The position numbers were made by a program, and so were the translations under genes. From positions 1 through 60,680 of the forward strand of contig CANRSX010000030.1 in NCBI GenBank assembly GCA_947642555.1: 60,680 bases of DNA. The letters run 5' to 3'. The first letter of the stretch is position 1; each line of letters starts with the position of its first letter. Below, one piece after another: positions 14,546 to 22,611 of the stretch. This DNA comes from an uncultured Roseburia sp. (lineage in GTDB: Bacteria; Bacillota; Clostridia; Lachnospirales; Lachnospiraceae). Below the pieces are notes generated by a model. The model did no database searches. It had not been told where the DNA came from and saw nothing but the letters and a program-made list of their open reading frames with translations.

Positions 14546-15979
14546 TCATACAAACCGGAACCGCTTCAGATCACACAGCCGGTGGCCGTCTCCGCCTTCT
14601 CTGGCCACCAGATACAGCGCATGCGCCCCATCCGCCGTATCTGACGGTGCGGCTGCCTTCGTATTCACCGGACAGCGGTATTCCTTCCAGTCCGCCCAGC
14701 CGCCGGAATGGGTGATTACGCAGGTTCCGAGCAGCGGGCCGTCCGCCGCGTCGATGCGGATCTCAAGCTCCGTGGCCGCCCGGTAGCTGGCCGCCTCGCA
14801 GACAAACTCCGTCTCCTCCCCGGTAAAATGCATGTACCGGTAAATCGCGGCATCGCCGGCCGCAAACCGCGTCAGATACTCGGAATGCTCGTCATGCTTT
14901 ATCACATGGGCCGTCCTGACCCCGTCGTCCTTTGCGTTTTTCAGCCGGCACTCGCTCATGGCAAGGTTCCAGCCCCGCAGCGGGAGGTGAAGGAAGAAGG
15001 GCGTCCACTCCGCCCCGTCATCCTTCGGCGGCCACTCCTCCGCGACACCCCAGCGGAATTCACAGGCCCGGTACGCATCCGTCCATTCCGTGGCGGGAAG
15101 CGCCTCCCCGGTTCCCTGGGTCGTCATGATCACCTCCGGGATATCACCGTTTGCGTCAAATGTAATCGGTTCCAGGCACACGCGCCGTCCTCCCATCTCA
15201 CGCCCTAATGTCGCGCGGTGATAGACGATATACCACCGGTCATGGAACTCTAACATCGAGCCGTGATTGTTCCAGGAGCTGATATCACACATTTCATTGT
15301 CGATGATCACGCCGCCCTTCACATAGGGCCCCAGCGGGTGCTTTGATTTCGCGTAGGACAGGCAGGTCGGTTTCCCCCGGGTGGTATCCGCGTAGAGCAG
15401 ATAGTAATACTCCCCTCTTCTGCGGATGGAGGAACCCTCGTGAAACCCGTGCTGCTGCTCGGTTAAGATCATGGTGTCCACGGTTTCTGGCTCCAGCTCG
15501 TACATGTTGTCCTTTAACTTCCCGCCCCGCAGGTAAAACTGTCCCCAGAACAGATACGCGCTCCCGTCCTCGTCCACCAGCACCGACGGGTCCCCGCAGC
15601 TGGGGAATTCCGTGCCCACGATGGGCTTCGGGTCGGTAAAGGGCCCCTCGGGCCGGTCGGAGGAGGCCACGCACTGCATCATCACGCCATCCACCGGCGC
15701 GGTAAAATAGTAATAGTATCTGCCGTCCCGCTCCGCCACATCGATGGCGGGGAGATTATCCATCTTCGCCCAGGGCACCGCGGTGCGCGCGTCAAAGGCA
15801 ACCCCGTGATCCTCCCAGTGCACCAGATCCTTTGAGGAAAAACAGTTCTGGTAGGGATCCATCCCGCCGCCGTCGATCCGGTCGTTCGAACAGTACAGAT
15901 ATACCGTATCCGGGTCGCTTTTCCACACGTGCGCCTCCACATCCGGCGCCGCATAATATAATGGTAATATGGGATTCAT
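14546..15979 (-). CDS. GH43 glycosidase with C-terminal CBM6-like domain
   Basis: 477 aa. The five-bladed GH43 propeller occupies about 1-310, with the catalytic base Asp13 (PDVEAHVW), pKa-modulating Asp130 (SCGDPSVLVDEDG) and acid Glu181 (HEGSSIRRRGEYYYL). The C-terminal part (about 330-477) looks like a CBM6-type jelly roll (WKEYRCPV, YLVAREG, LKRFRFV). It has no signal peptide. The family removes arabinose, xylose or galactose from side chains; the activity cannot be decided from sequence alone. ATG 15979 overlaps the GH2 stop (ATGA) and has AAAGGAG upstream. Confidence 0.88.
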   Translation of the reverse strand: MNPILPLYYAAPDVEAHVWKSDPDTVYLYCSNDRIDGGGMDPYQNCFSSKDLVHWEDHGVAFDARTAVPWAKMDNLPAIDVAERDGRYYYYFTAPVDGVMMQCVASSDRPEGPFTDPKPIVGTEFPSCGDPSVLVDEDGSAYLFWGQFYLRGGKLKDNMYELEPETVDTMILTEQQHGFHEGSSIRRRGEYYYLLYADTTRGKPTCLSYAKSKHPLGPYVKGGVIIDNEMCDISSWNNHGSMLEFHDRWYIVYHRATLGREMGGRRVCLEPITFDANGDIPEVIMTTQGTGEALPATEWTDAYRACEFRWGVAEEWPPKDDGAEWTPFFLHLPLRGWNLAMSECRLKNAKDDGVRTAHVIKHDEHSEYLTRFAAGDAAIYRYMHFTGEETEFVCEAASYRAATELEIRIDAADGPLLGTCVITHSGGWADWKEYRCPVNTKAAAPSDTADGAHALYLVAREGGDGHRLCDLKRFRFV

Positions 15980-18492
15980 CGCATTCTGCTCCTTTCTGCA
16001 ATCTCAATCTCCGCGCTGCCCGACGCGAGCCCGACGCTCTCCACCCTCACATTCACGGTTCCCGCCGCAAGAAGTTTGATCACCGCAAAGGCTTTGCCCG
16101 CAAAGGTCTCATACTCCGGGCTCCCAAAGGGCAGATGGCAGTCCGCGCGGCCATTATCCATTCCCAGCAGCTTCGCCGGGCCTGTGACGGAAAGATGCAC
16201 CGGCACAGCTGCATCCGGCACCTCCGTCCCGTCCTCGTCCACGACGGAAATCTCCAGCTGGATCACATCCTCCGGCCCGGTTCCCACAGAGGACTCCCAC
16301 GCCTTTACCAGCAGGCGGGCCGGCGTCTTCGCCGTCCTGCGCTCCATCCGGGCGGTCTCGTTTCCCTCCGCATCATATCCGACAATCGTAATCGTTCCCG
16401 GAAGATAGGGCACATCCCAGCTTAAAAACAGGTCGTCGGTGGTGACATGTTCCTTCCGGTCCTCCCAGTGGGCGAAATGCTCTGTCATCCCGTAAGCCGG
16501 GTACAGATACGACTTTCTCCCGTAGGATTTCCCGTTTAAAAACAGCTCCGCGCTGTGGCAGTTCGTATAGCCGATGACCGGCACGATTTTTTCCGGCTCA
16601 CAGGTGAGGTTCCAGTGGGGGCAGAGATATACCATGGGCTCCTTCCGGTTCCAGATGCTCTTATAAAAATAATACCCGTCCTTCTCATAGCCGCAGGTAT
16701 CCAGCACCCCGCAGGACTGGGAACGCCCCGGCCAGGCCGCCTCCCCGAGATAATCGACCCCCGTCCACATATAATCCCCGGCGACGAAGTCATGGTTCAT
16801 GGTGTAGCGCAGCACATGGCCGATGCGCACAGGGGTGACGTAGTAGGGGGAGGACCATATGCTCCCGCCGGATCCCGCGTCATTCCTGACATAGCCCGCG
16901 GAGGAATTCTCCGTGCCGATCACGCACCGGTCCGGGTATTTCACGCGGTCCGCATCGTAGAGGATCTCCGCCCGCTCCCGCCAGCGGTCCACATAATTAT
17001 ATCCAACTACATCCAGCGTATTTAAAAATTCCTCCCTGGCCGCCTCCGGCTCCGCGCTGATCTGATCGTTTGCCTGGGTGATCTTTCTCGTGGGATCCAG
17101 CTCCCGCACGATCTCCTTTAGCCGGGCCGCCAGCTGATATCCGTCCTCCGTCAGCTGCTCCGGCACCTCGTTTCCGATGCTCCAGAGCACGATGCAGGGG
17201 TGATTCCGGTCCCGCAGCAGCATCCCGCGCAGATCCGCCTCGCCGCACGTATCAAACCATTTGGAATAGCCCAGGCTCTCGTTGGTATTCGAGCCCCACT
17301 CCTTGCGCTTCGTGATCTTCCACTCGTCAAATGCCTCGTCCATCACGAGAAATCCCATGGTATCGCAGAGCGTTAAAAGCCCCGGATCCGGCGGGTTGTG
17401 AGAAAACCGGATGCTGTTGCAGCCCATTTCCTTAAGCTTTATCAGGCGGCGCTCCCAGATTTTTAAGGGCACCGCGGCCCCGACGCAGCCGCCGTCATGG
17501 TGGAGGCAGACGCCGTTTAATTTTACCGGTTTCCCGTTCAGCAGAAAGCCGCTGTGCGCGTCAAATTCCGCGGTGCGGACGCCGAACCGCCAGGTCTTTT
17601 CGTCCAGAACCCCGCCGGCTGCATTCGTCCCTGCAAAGGCTGCCTCCCCTGCTCCGGCGGCCGGGCAGTCAGCGCCTGTCTTCGCAAGCACCAGCGTCAG
17701 CTCATACAGATCCGGGTGATCCGTGTCCCAGAACCTCACATCCCGCAGCGTGGCGCGGATCTGAAATCCGGCGGCACTCTCCTTTGCAGTACATTCCGGC
17801 TCCGCCGTCCCTTCCCCGCAGACCGCTCCCTTCGGGTCCGTGATCCGCCATGTGAGGGATACCATGTTCCCGAACCCCGTTTGTGCAGTCTCCGGCAGTA
17901 TGACCGTGCCCGATATTTCTACTTTTGACGTTTTATTTTCAAAATCCTCATCCTCCGTGCGGATAAACACGGATTCCCTGGAGATATGCGTCCGGTTTTC
18001 CCGGTAAATCCACACCGGGCGGGTGATCCCCGAGCCGGAATACCAGCGGGAATTCGGCTGTGCGCTGTTGTCCACGAAGACGATGAGCTCATTCTCCCCC
18101 TTTAGCGCCAGCCGCTCTTTTATGGAAAAGGAAAAGGGGGTGTAGCCGTACACATGGCCCCCCAGCAGCTGTCCGTTGAGCCACACCTTCGAATTCATGT
18201 AAACTCCGTCGAACCGCAGGATCACATCCTCGTCCTCCGTCCCCGCATCCACGGAAAACCGCTTCTTATACCAACCCGTGCCGGCTTTCACATATCCGCC
18301 CGCACCCAGCGTGTCCGCGTGCTCGTCAAAGGGGAAGCCGATGCTCCAGTCGTGGGGCAGCGTCACCGCTGTCATGGAAGCCTCCGTCATGACCGAAATC
18401 TCCTCCATCGTGGATTCCCCGTGATAAAAGAGCCAGCCCTCGTCCATTCGTTCCTTTGATCCTGTTTTTCCCTGCTCCAGATATCGCTCCAT
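15976..18492 (-). CDS. GH2 beta-galactosidase-like enzyme
   Basis: 838 aa, cytoplasmic. The sugar-binding jelly roll (about 20-185, LPHDWSIGFPF, GWYKKRF) is followed by an immunoglobulin-like domain and the TIM barrel with acid/base Glu in LWSIGNEVPE and nucleophile Glu in VIGTENSSAG. The C-terminal DUF4982-type and Ig-like domains include NCHSAELFLNGKSYGRK. This layout is usual for LacZ/BgaB-like enzymes of gut Clostridia. ATG 18492 is preferred (GAAGGAAG at good distance). An upstream ATG at 18537, overlapping the permease stop as TAATG, is a real alternative adding 15 residues. Confidence 0.9.
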   Translation of the reverse strand: MERYLEQGKTGSKERMDEGWLFYHGESTMEEISVMTEASMTAVTLPHDWSIGFPFDEHADTLGAGGYVKAGTGWYKKRFSVDAGTEDEDVILRFDGVYMNSKVWLNGQLLGGHVYGYTPFSFSIKERLALKGENELIVFVDNSAQPNSRWYSGSGITRPVWIYRENRTHISRESVFIRTEDEDFENKTSKVEISGTVILPETAQTGFGNMVSLTWRITDPKGAVCGEGTAEPECTAKESAAGFQIRATLRDVRFWDTDHPDLYELTLVLAKTGADCPAAGAGEAAFAGTNAAGGVLDEKTWRFGVRTAEFDAHSGFLLNGKPVKLNGVCLHHDGGCVGAAVPLKIWERRLIKLKEMGCNSIRFSHNPPDPGLLTLCDTMGFLVMDEAFDEWKITKRKEWGSNTNESLGYSKWFDTCGEADLRGMLLRDRNHPCIVLWSIGNEVPEQLTEDGYQLAARLKEIVRELDPTRKITQANDQISAEPEAAREEFLNTLDVVGYNYVDRWRERAEILYDADRVKYPDRCVIGTENSSAGYVRNDAGSGGSIWSSPYYVTPVRIGHVLRYTMNHDFVAGDYMWTGVDYLGEAAWPGRSQSCGVLDTCGYEKDGYYFYKSIWNRKEPMVYLCPHWNLTCEPEKIVPVIGYTNCHSAELFLNGKSYGRKSYLYPAYGMTEHFAHWEDRKEHVTTDDLFLSWDVPYLPGTITIVGYDAEGNETARMERRTAKTPARLLVKAWESSVGTGPEDVIQLEISVVDEDGTEVPDAAVPVHLSVTGPAKLLGMDNGRADCHLPFGSPEYETFAGKAFAVIKLLAAGTVNVRVESVGLASGSAEIEIAERSRMR

Positions 18493-18536
18493 TTCTGTCT
18501 TCCTTCTTTCTTTTCTGTCCGCTCCCGCCGGCGGCA

Positions 18537-19403
18537 TTATCCCTTCACCGACCCTAAGGTCAGGCCCTTCGCCAGGTATTTCTGGAAAAACGGGAAGGCC
18601 ACCAGCATCGGCGCGATGGAGATCACACAGGTCGCCATCCTCGCCCCGATGGTCGGGAAATTATTCGCCGTGTTCATATACTGGGAATTCTGCATCACAT
18701 ACTGGATATTGGAAATAATCTTGTACAGCAGCAGCGGCAGGGGCGTCAGCTTCATGTCGTCGATGTAGAGCATCCCCTGATACCAGTCGTTCCAGTAGCC
18801 GAACATGATCAGAAGTCCCACGGAGGCCAGGCCCGCCTTCGCCAGGGGCAGCACGATTTTAAAATAGGTCTGAAACTCCGTCGCCCCGTCGATAAACGCC
18901 GCCTCCAGAAGCTCCATCGGGATTCCCGAGATAAAGCTGCGCATCAGGAAGACATTCCACGGGGAGACTAACATCGTTAAAATCAGCACCCAGAGCGTGT
19001 TCCCCAGATGCAGCCACTGCGTCACCACGATATAGGTAGGAATCAGCCCGCCGTGAAACAGCAACGCGAAGGTCACATACCGGTTTAACGTTTTACTGGC
19101 GAGAAAATCCTTCCGCGACATCGCGTAGGCAAGCCCCGTGGTGATCATCAGACCCGCCACGGTCCCGATCAGCGTCACGATAATCGATATCTTATAGGAA
19201 TCCAGAATCTGCGCCGGATTTTTGATCAGATAGGTGTAGGCTTCCAGCGTGATCTCCTTCGGAAACAGCGAATATCCCACCGACGCGATGCTGTCTGAGC
19301 TCGTCACCGACATCACAAAAATAAACAGGATCGGGATCAGCCACAGCACAGTAATGATACCGAGTATCAGATATAAGATCATTTTCCTTGTCTTTGCACT
19401 CAT
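18537..19403 (-). CDS. carbohydrate ABC transporter permease, LplC type
   Basis: 288 aa with six membrane segments and the EAA loop (EAAFIDGATEFQTYFKIVLP), which docks the shared ATPase. The KGLTLGSVKG C-terminus is typical of LplC/YtcP-like permeases. No ATPase gene is nearby, as usual for these systems, which borrow an MsmX-like ATPase. Partner of the permease and lipoprotein that precede it in the operon. Confidence 0.93.
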   Translation of the reverse strand: MSAKTRKMILYLILGIITVLWLIPILFIFVMSVTSSDSIASVGYSLFPKEITLEAYTYLIKNPAQILDSYKISIIVTLIGTVAGLMITTGLAYAMSRKDFLASKTLNRYVTFALLFHGGLIPTYIVVTQWLHLGNTLWVLILTMLVSPWNVFLMRSFISGIPMELLEAAFIDGATEFQTYFKIVLPLAKAGLASVGLLIMFGYWNDWYQGMLYIDDMKLTPLPLLLYKIISNIQYVMQNSQYMNTANNFPTIGARMATCVISIAPMLVAFPFFQKYLAKGLTLGSVKG

Positions 19404-19421
19404 TTTTCTCTCCCTCCCCTC

Positions 19422-20339
19422 CTAGAAAATGGAACCTTCCTCATCGATTTTTCTCGAAAGCTTATTTGCCGTCATCACCAGGATAAAGCCCATCACCGAC
19501 TGGAACAGACCGACCGCAGCTCCCATTCCCGGATTGTTAATCGTCTTTAAGGCGCGGAAAATATAGGTATCAATGACATCTGTCACCGGATAGAGCATTC
19601 CGTTGTCCTTTGTCAGGAAGAAATACATACCGAAATCCGAATAGAAAATATTTCCGATGGAAAGCAGCACCAGCATGACGATCATCGGCCGCAGCATGTA
19701 AAGGGTGATATAGCGGATCTTCTGCCAGGTGTTCGCCCCGTCGATCTCCGCCGCCTCGAACAGCGTGGGATCGATACTCAGAAGTCTCGTATAATAAAGG
19801 ATGGAATTGTATCCCGCCACCTTCCACACGTTGCAGATCACCAGGATCACATACCAGTATTTCGGTTCGTAATAAAAATTGATGTTGCTGCCCCCGATCG
19901 ACGTCAGGAAATGATTGATCACGCCGTTTCGCGGGTCAATAAACGCCTCCAACGCATAGCTTGCCACCACCCAGGAAATCAGGTAGGGAAGAAACAGCAC
20001 GGTCTGCGTCAGTTTCAGCATATTTTTCCCCACATAATAGAGCATGATGGCAACCGTCACGGAGACAACCGTAGAAAACACAATGAACAGGGCGTTTAAC
20101 ACCAGCGTATTTTTTGTAATGCGGAACGCGTCGTTGGATTTGATAAAAAATTCAAAGTTTTTGAACCCGACCCAGTCGCTCTTAAAGATTCCCACGGAAT
20201 AGTCCACATTTTTAAACGCGATCACAAGCCCCGAAAGCGGCAGATAATTAAATAAAAAGATCAGAATAATCCCCGGCAGCGCCAGAAGCAGAAGCGGATA
20301 TTTTTTTCTTAAATCCTTCCATATACTGTTTTTTTTCAT
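19422..20339 (-). CDS. carbohydrate ABC transporter permease, LplB type
   Basis: 305 aa, six membrane segments. The PLSGLVIAFKNVDYS segment after the first helix and the EAA loop EAAEIDGANTWQKIRYITLY mark the LplB/YteP branch. It works with the LplC-type permease 18 bp downstream and the binding lipoprotein upstream. A strong stem-loop lies between it and the binding-protein gene, which probably lowers permease output relative to the binding protein. Confidence 0.93.
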   Translation of the reverse strand: MKKNSIWKDLRKKYPLLLLALPGIILIFLFNYLPLSGLVIAFKNVDYSVGIFKSDWVGFKNFEFFIKSNDAFRITKNTLVLNALFIVFSTVVSVTVAIMLYYVGKNMLKLTQTVLFLPYLISWVVASYALEAFIDPRNGVINHFLTSIGGSNINFYYEPKYWYVILVICNVWKVAGYNSILYYTRLLSIDPTLFEAAEIDGANTWQKIRYITLYMLRPMIVMLVLLSIGNIFYSDFGMYFFLTKDNGMLYPVTDVIDTYIFRALKTINNPGMGAAVGLFQSVMGFILVMTANKLSRKIDEEGSIF

Positions 20340-20427
20340 TCACATTCTCCTCATTCATATACAGATGCGCTGGTATTCCGCCGCATCGCCGCTCTCGGAA
20401 TACCGGCGTATCAGTATAAGTGACAGA

Positions 20428-20461
20428 TCTGGCCCGCGCCCTGCGAACGGCGCGGGCCAGA
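20428..20461 (-). other. 13-bp GC-rich stem-loop between binding protein and permease
   Basis: Perfect 13-bp stem (20428-20440 with 20449-20461), 8-base loop, just after the binding-protein stop. On the minus strand no T-tract follows, so it is more likely an mRNA-stabilising or processing hairpin than a terminator. Oddly the T-tract (CGTTTTTTT) is on the plus-strand side, where no gene is being read. Confidence 0.6.
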
Positions 20462-20468
20462 CGTTTTT

Positions 20469-22079
20469 TTACTTCCCTAAAAATTCATCCACCTGTCTCT
20501 GCATCTCCTCAATAATTGCCGCAGAGCCGGCCTGCTCCATCCGGTTTAACATCTCAGGAATTGTCTTCTCCGGGTCAACCGCGCCGCACAGAAGCGGGAA
20601 TTTGTACTCCTCGTAGATCGCGGAACAGTTCGCTACCTCGTTCTGAACTGCGCTCGAATCAAAGATGAATCCGAACAGCTCGGAGGGCGTCGCGTCCGCG
20701 CAGAACTCCTTCGCCTTCTCCCACTGATCCGCATCGGCCGTACCGTACTCCACCCAGGTGTTGAACTGGTTGGCAATCGCAAAGGAGGCTACCGGCATCA
20801 CATAGTTGGACTCACGGTTGATCTCCACCTCGGTGTCGGACACCTTCGTGTAATTCTCCCCTTCGATTCCATAAATCATCGTATTGATAAACCACTCGTC
20901 AGAATACGCCAGGTTATAAAGCTGTACCGCCAGCTCCGGATAATCGGAATTAACGCCTACAGCCGTCAAAGACTGTGTCACGCCGCTGGTCACCGCATAT
21001 TTATCGCTGACGATCAGGGGCACCGGCGTCTCATCCCACTCACAGGAGCTGACAGCGTTGCCTGCCACGCTGGGAGCGGTAAAGCCCGCCTGATAGGTCA
21101 CATGGTTCTCCGATTTCCGGTCGAGGGTCTGCTGATCCGTCTGCGTCGCATAGGAGGCGAAATCCGGCTGATAGTAGCCCTTCTGCTGCCAGTCATACAC
21201 CCGCTTGCAGCTCTCCATAAATTCCTCGGATGCAAACTGATCAAACACGGTTCCCTCATCCGAGAAACGGACCGCCCCCGGGACGTCAAATCCGCCTAAC
21301 AGATTAAAGCCTACCGCCTCGTCCTGGTGCAGCCAGGGAAGATCACAGCTGTCATCCGGGATCACCTCCGGGTGCGCCTTAACGATCTGCGCGTAAATAT
21401 CCCCGATCTCATCCATCGTATAGGTATCCACGCCGTTTTCATAGGAGCTGCCCTTAATCCCAAGCTCTTCCGCGATATCCGCCCGGAGGAAATATCCGTC
21501 GTTCTTCGCGTAGACCTGAAGCGCCGGCATCGCATAGATATTATCATTGATGGTCGTCGCCTTCCACATGTACTCCGGCAGATCCGCCATCGCCTCCGGC
21601 GCGTTTGCCTCCAGCAGATCATTTAACGGCAGATACGCGTTGCTCCCTGCGTTGCTCGCAAAATTATTCAGCCAGTCGCAGGTAAACATCAGGTCGTAAT
21701 GCTCCCCCGCGCTGATGACCGTGGAGCACTTCTGGTTGTACTCAGAAAATGCATAGATTTTCATCTCCAGATGGCATCCTAACTTCTCCTCCAGATACTC
21801 GTTCAGCGCTGCGGATACCGCCTCATAGCCGTCGCTCGTCATCGCGGTCGGATCGCCCGGCAGATACCAGGTCAGCGTCGGGTACTCCCCGGAATCACTC
21901 TTTCCTGACGCAGCCGCGCCGCCTGCCGTCTCTGTACCGCCCGCCGCTCCGGCATTCCCGGCGTCCCCGGTGTTTCCGTCGTTCCCCGACGGCGTGCTGC
22001 CGCATCCCGCCAGCATCATGGATCCTGCCAGTGCAGCCGCGAGCGCTGCGCTTATCATACGTTTTGTCCTGTTTCTCAT
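20469..22079 (-). CDS. extracellular sugar-binding lipoprotein, LplA type
   Basis: 536 aa. The lipoprotein signal peptide ends in LAGC with the lipidated Cys at 26, followed by a Gly/Asp/Asn-rich linker and a large solute-binding domain (LTWYLPGDP, MFTCDWLNNFASN, AMPALQVYAKNDGYFLRADI). It presents oligosaccharides to the two permeases. ATG 22079 has an ideal AGGAGGG site; the frame extends to 22142 without one. A -10-like TATACT (22176-22181) upstream, with a poor -35, is compatible with an activated promoter under the YesMN pair or the AraC regulator. Confidence 0.93.
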   Translation of the reverse strand: MRNRTKRMISAALAAALAGSMMLAGCGSTPSGNDGNTGDAGNAGAAGGTETAGGAAASGKSDSGEYPTLTWYLPGDPTAMTSDGYEAVSAALNEYLEEKLGCHLEMKIYAFSEYNQKCSTVISAGEHYDLMFTCDWLNNFASNAGSNAYLPLNDLLEANAPEAMADLPEYMWKATTINDNIYAMPALQVYAKNDGYFLRADIAEELGIKGSSYENGVDTYTMDEIGDIYAQIVKAHPEVIPDDSCDLPWLHQDEAVGFNLLGGFDVPGAVRFSDEGTVFDQFASEEFMESCKRVYDWQQKGYYQPDFASYATQTDQQTLDRKSENHVTYQAGFTAPSVAGNAVSSCEWDETPVPLIVSDKYAVTSGVTQSLTAVGVNSDYPELAVQLYNLAYSDEWFINTMIYGIEGENYTKVSDTEVEINRESNYVMPVASFAIANQFNTWVEYGTADADQWEKAKEFCADATPSELFGFIFDSSAVQNEVANCSAIYEEYKFPLLCGAVDPEKTIPEMLNRMEQAGSAAIIEEMQRQVDEFLGK

Positions 22080-22210
22080 ACTTTCCCTCCTGTATGTTCT
22101 CTTTGTGCTGTCTTCCCTTTTCTCCGGCATTTTTCGTTTCATTTCTGTCGGATTTTTACAGCTTTCCTTGAAACAAGTATATCTTACCCTGTTTTTCCGT
22201 CAGAAAATAC

Positions 22211-22268
22211 AAAAAAAAGTGACCCGGAGTAATAAAATTGTTACCTTTATCACCCCGGGGCACTTTTG
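22211..22268 (-). terminator. intrinsic terminator upstream of the lplA-type gene
   Basis: Long imperfect dyad (GTGACCCGG at 22219-22227 with CCGGGGCAC at 22255-22263, extended by ATAAA/TTTAT inside) followed on the minus strand by eight T residues. It insulates the sugar importer from transcription coming through the toxin cassette. Confidence 0.65.
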
Positions 22269-22288
22269 AATTGTAAGGCAAAAGAATA

Positions 22289-22317
22289 TTGCAAACCTGT
22301 TTTGCATATGCTATAAT
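22289..22317 (+). promoter_or_regulatory. promoter of the antitoxin RNA
   Basis: TTGCAA, 17 bases, TATAAT, with an extended TGC before the -10. A near-consensus vegetative promoter on the plus strand with no downstream ORF, as expected for a constitutive antitoxin RNA. Start near 22324. Confidence 0.8.
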
Positions 22318-22327
22318 GCTGACAGGC

Positions 22328-22350
22328 AAAATGATATGAGTAGTCCATAG
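22328..22350 (+). repeat. direct repeat A of the par-like cassette
   Basis: AAAATGATATGAGTA then GTCCATAG. It matches direct repeat B (22511-22534) except for one substitution and one missing base. It lies in the antitoxin RNA. Confidence 0.8.
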
Positions 22351-22361
22351 TGACAACAAAC

Positions 22362-22393
22362 GAAAAACCCGAAGATGGCGCTTCGGGTTTTTC
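22362..22393. terminator. bidirectional terminator shared by toxin mRNA and antitoxin RNA
   Basis: AAAAACCCGAAG (22363-22374) pairs with CTTCGGGTTTTT (22381-22392) over a 6-base loop. A tract on one side and T tract on the other make it work in both directions. Confidence 0.88.
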
Positions 22394-22436
22394 TATTCCC
22401 ATTTTGGCACTGGCAGGGCTTAGGGCCACGGGCTGG

Positions 22437-22532
22437 TTACCGACTTTCATCGTCGCCGTCCAGCCACCTGATGATGTAGTGGCAGGCTACACCAGCCATA
22501 ACGGCGACTAAAAATGATATGAGTACTTCCAT
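22437..22532 (-). CDS. Fst-like type I toxin, small membrane peptide
   Basis: 31 aa, too short for usual gene calling. It starts MEVLISFLVAVMAGVACHY, continues with one hydrophobic helix and ends in a charged tail RWLDGDDESR. The size, single membrane helix and RxLDxxDxSR tail closely resemble Fst of the pAD1 par locus (tail RVLDEEDDSRK). Overproduced Fst-type peptides damage the membrane; translation is normally blocked by the antitoxin RNA. ATG 22532 follows AAGGGGGGTG, and an extended -10 (TGATACAAT, 22578-22583 for the hexamer) gives a leader of about 40 bases. It is inserted between yesM and the sugar-binding protein gene. Confidence 0.75.
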   Translation of the reverse strand: MEVLISFLVAVMAGVACHYIIRWLDGDDESR

Positions 22533-22534
22533 AG
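22511..22534 (+). repeat. direct repeat B, covering the toxin start codon
   Basis: Copy of direct repeat A on the same strand. Because the toxin is read on the minus strand, the antitoxin RNA can pair here over the ATG and the next seven codons. Confidence 0.8.
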
Positions 22535-22611
22535 CAACACCCCCCTTCCGTACCATTTTGGGGGCGGTAACGCATTTATTGTATCACATATTGCAATTTT
22601 ATTCCACATTT

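Larger units (their letters stand above)
22324..22393 (+). ncRNA. antitoxin RNA of a par/Fst-like type I system
   Basis: About 70 nt, from the promoter above to the shared terminator. Its 5' part (22328-22350) is nearly identical to plus-strand sequence 22511-22534 over the toxin start codon (one mismatch and one single-base gap), so it is complementary to the toxin mRNA start region. Its 3' part is the common terminator stem, which is self-complementary with the toxin mRNA tail. This is the layout of RNA II in the par locus of pAD1. Confidence 0.75.

Noticed and set aside
20428..20468. Calling the stem-loop after the binding-protein gene a terminator
   Set aside because: The T-tract lies on the strand opposite to transcription, and the permeases downstream have no other evident promoter.
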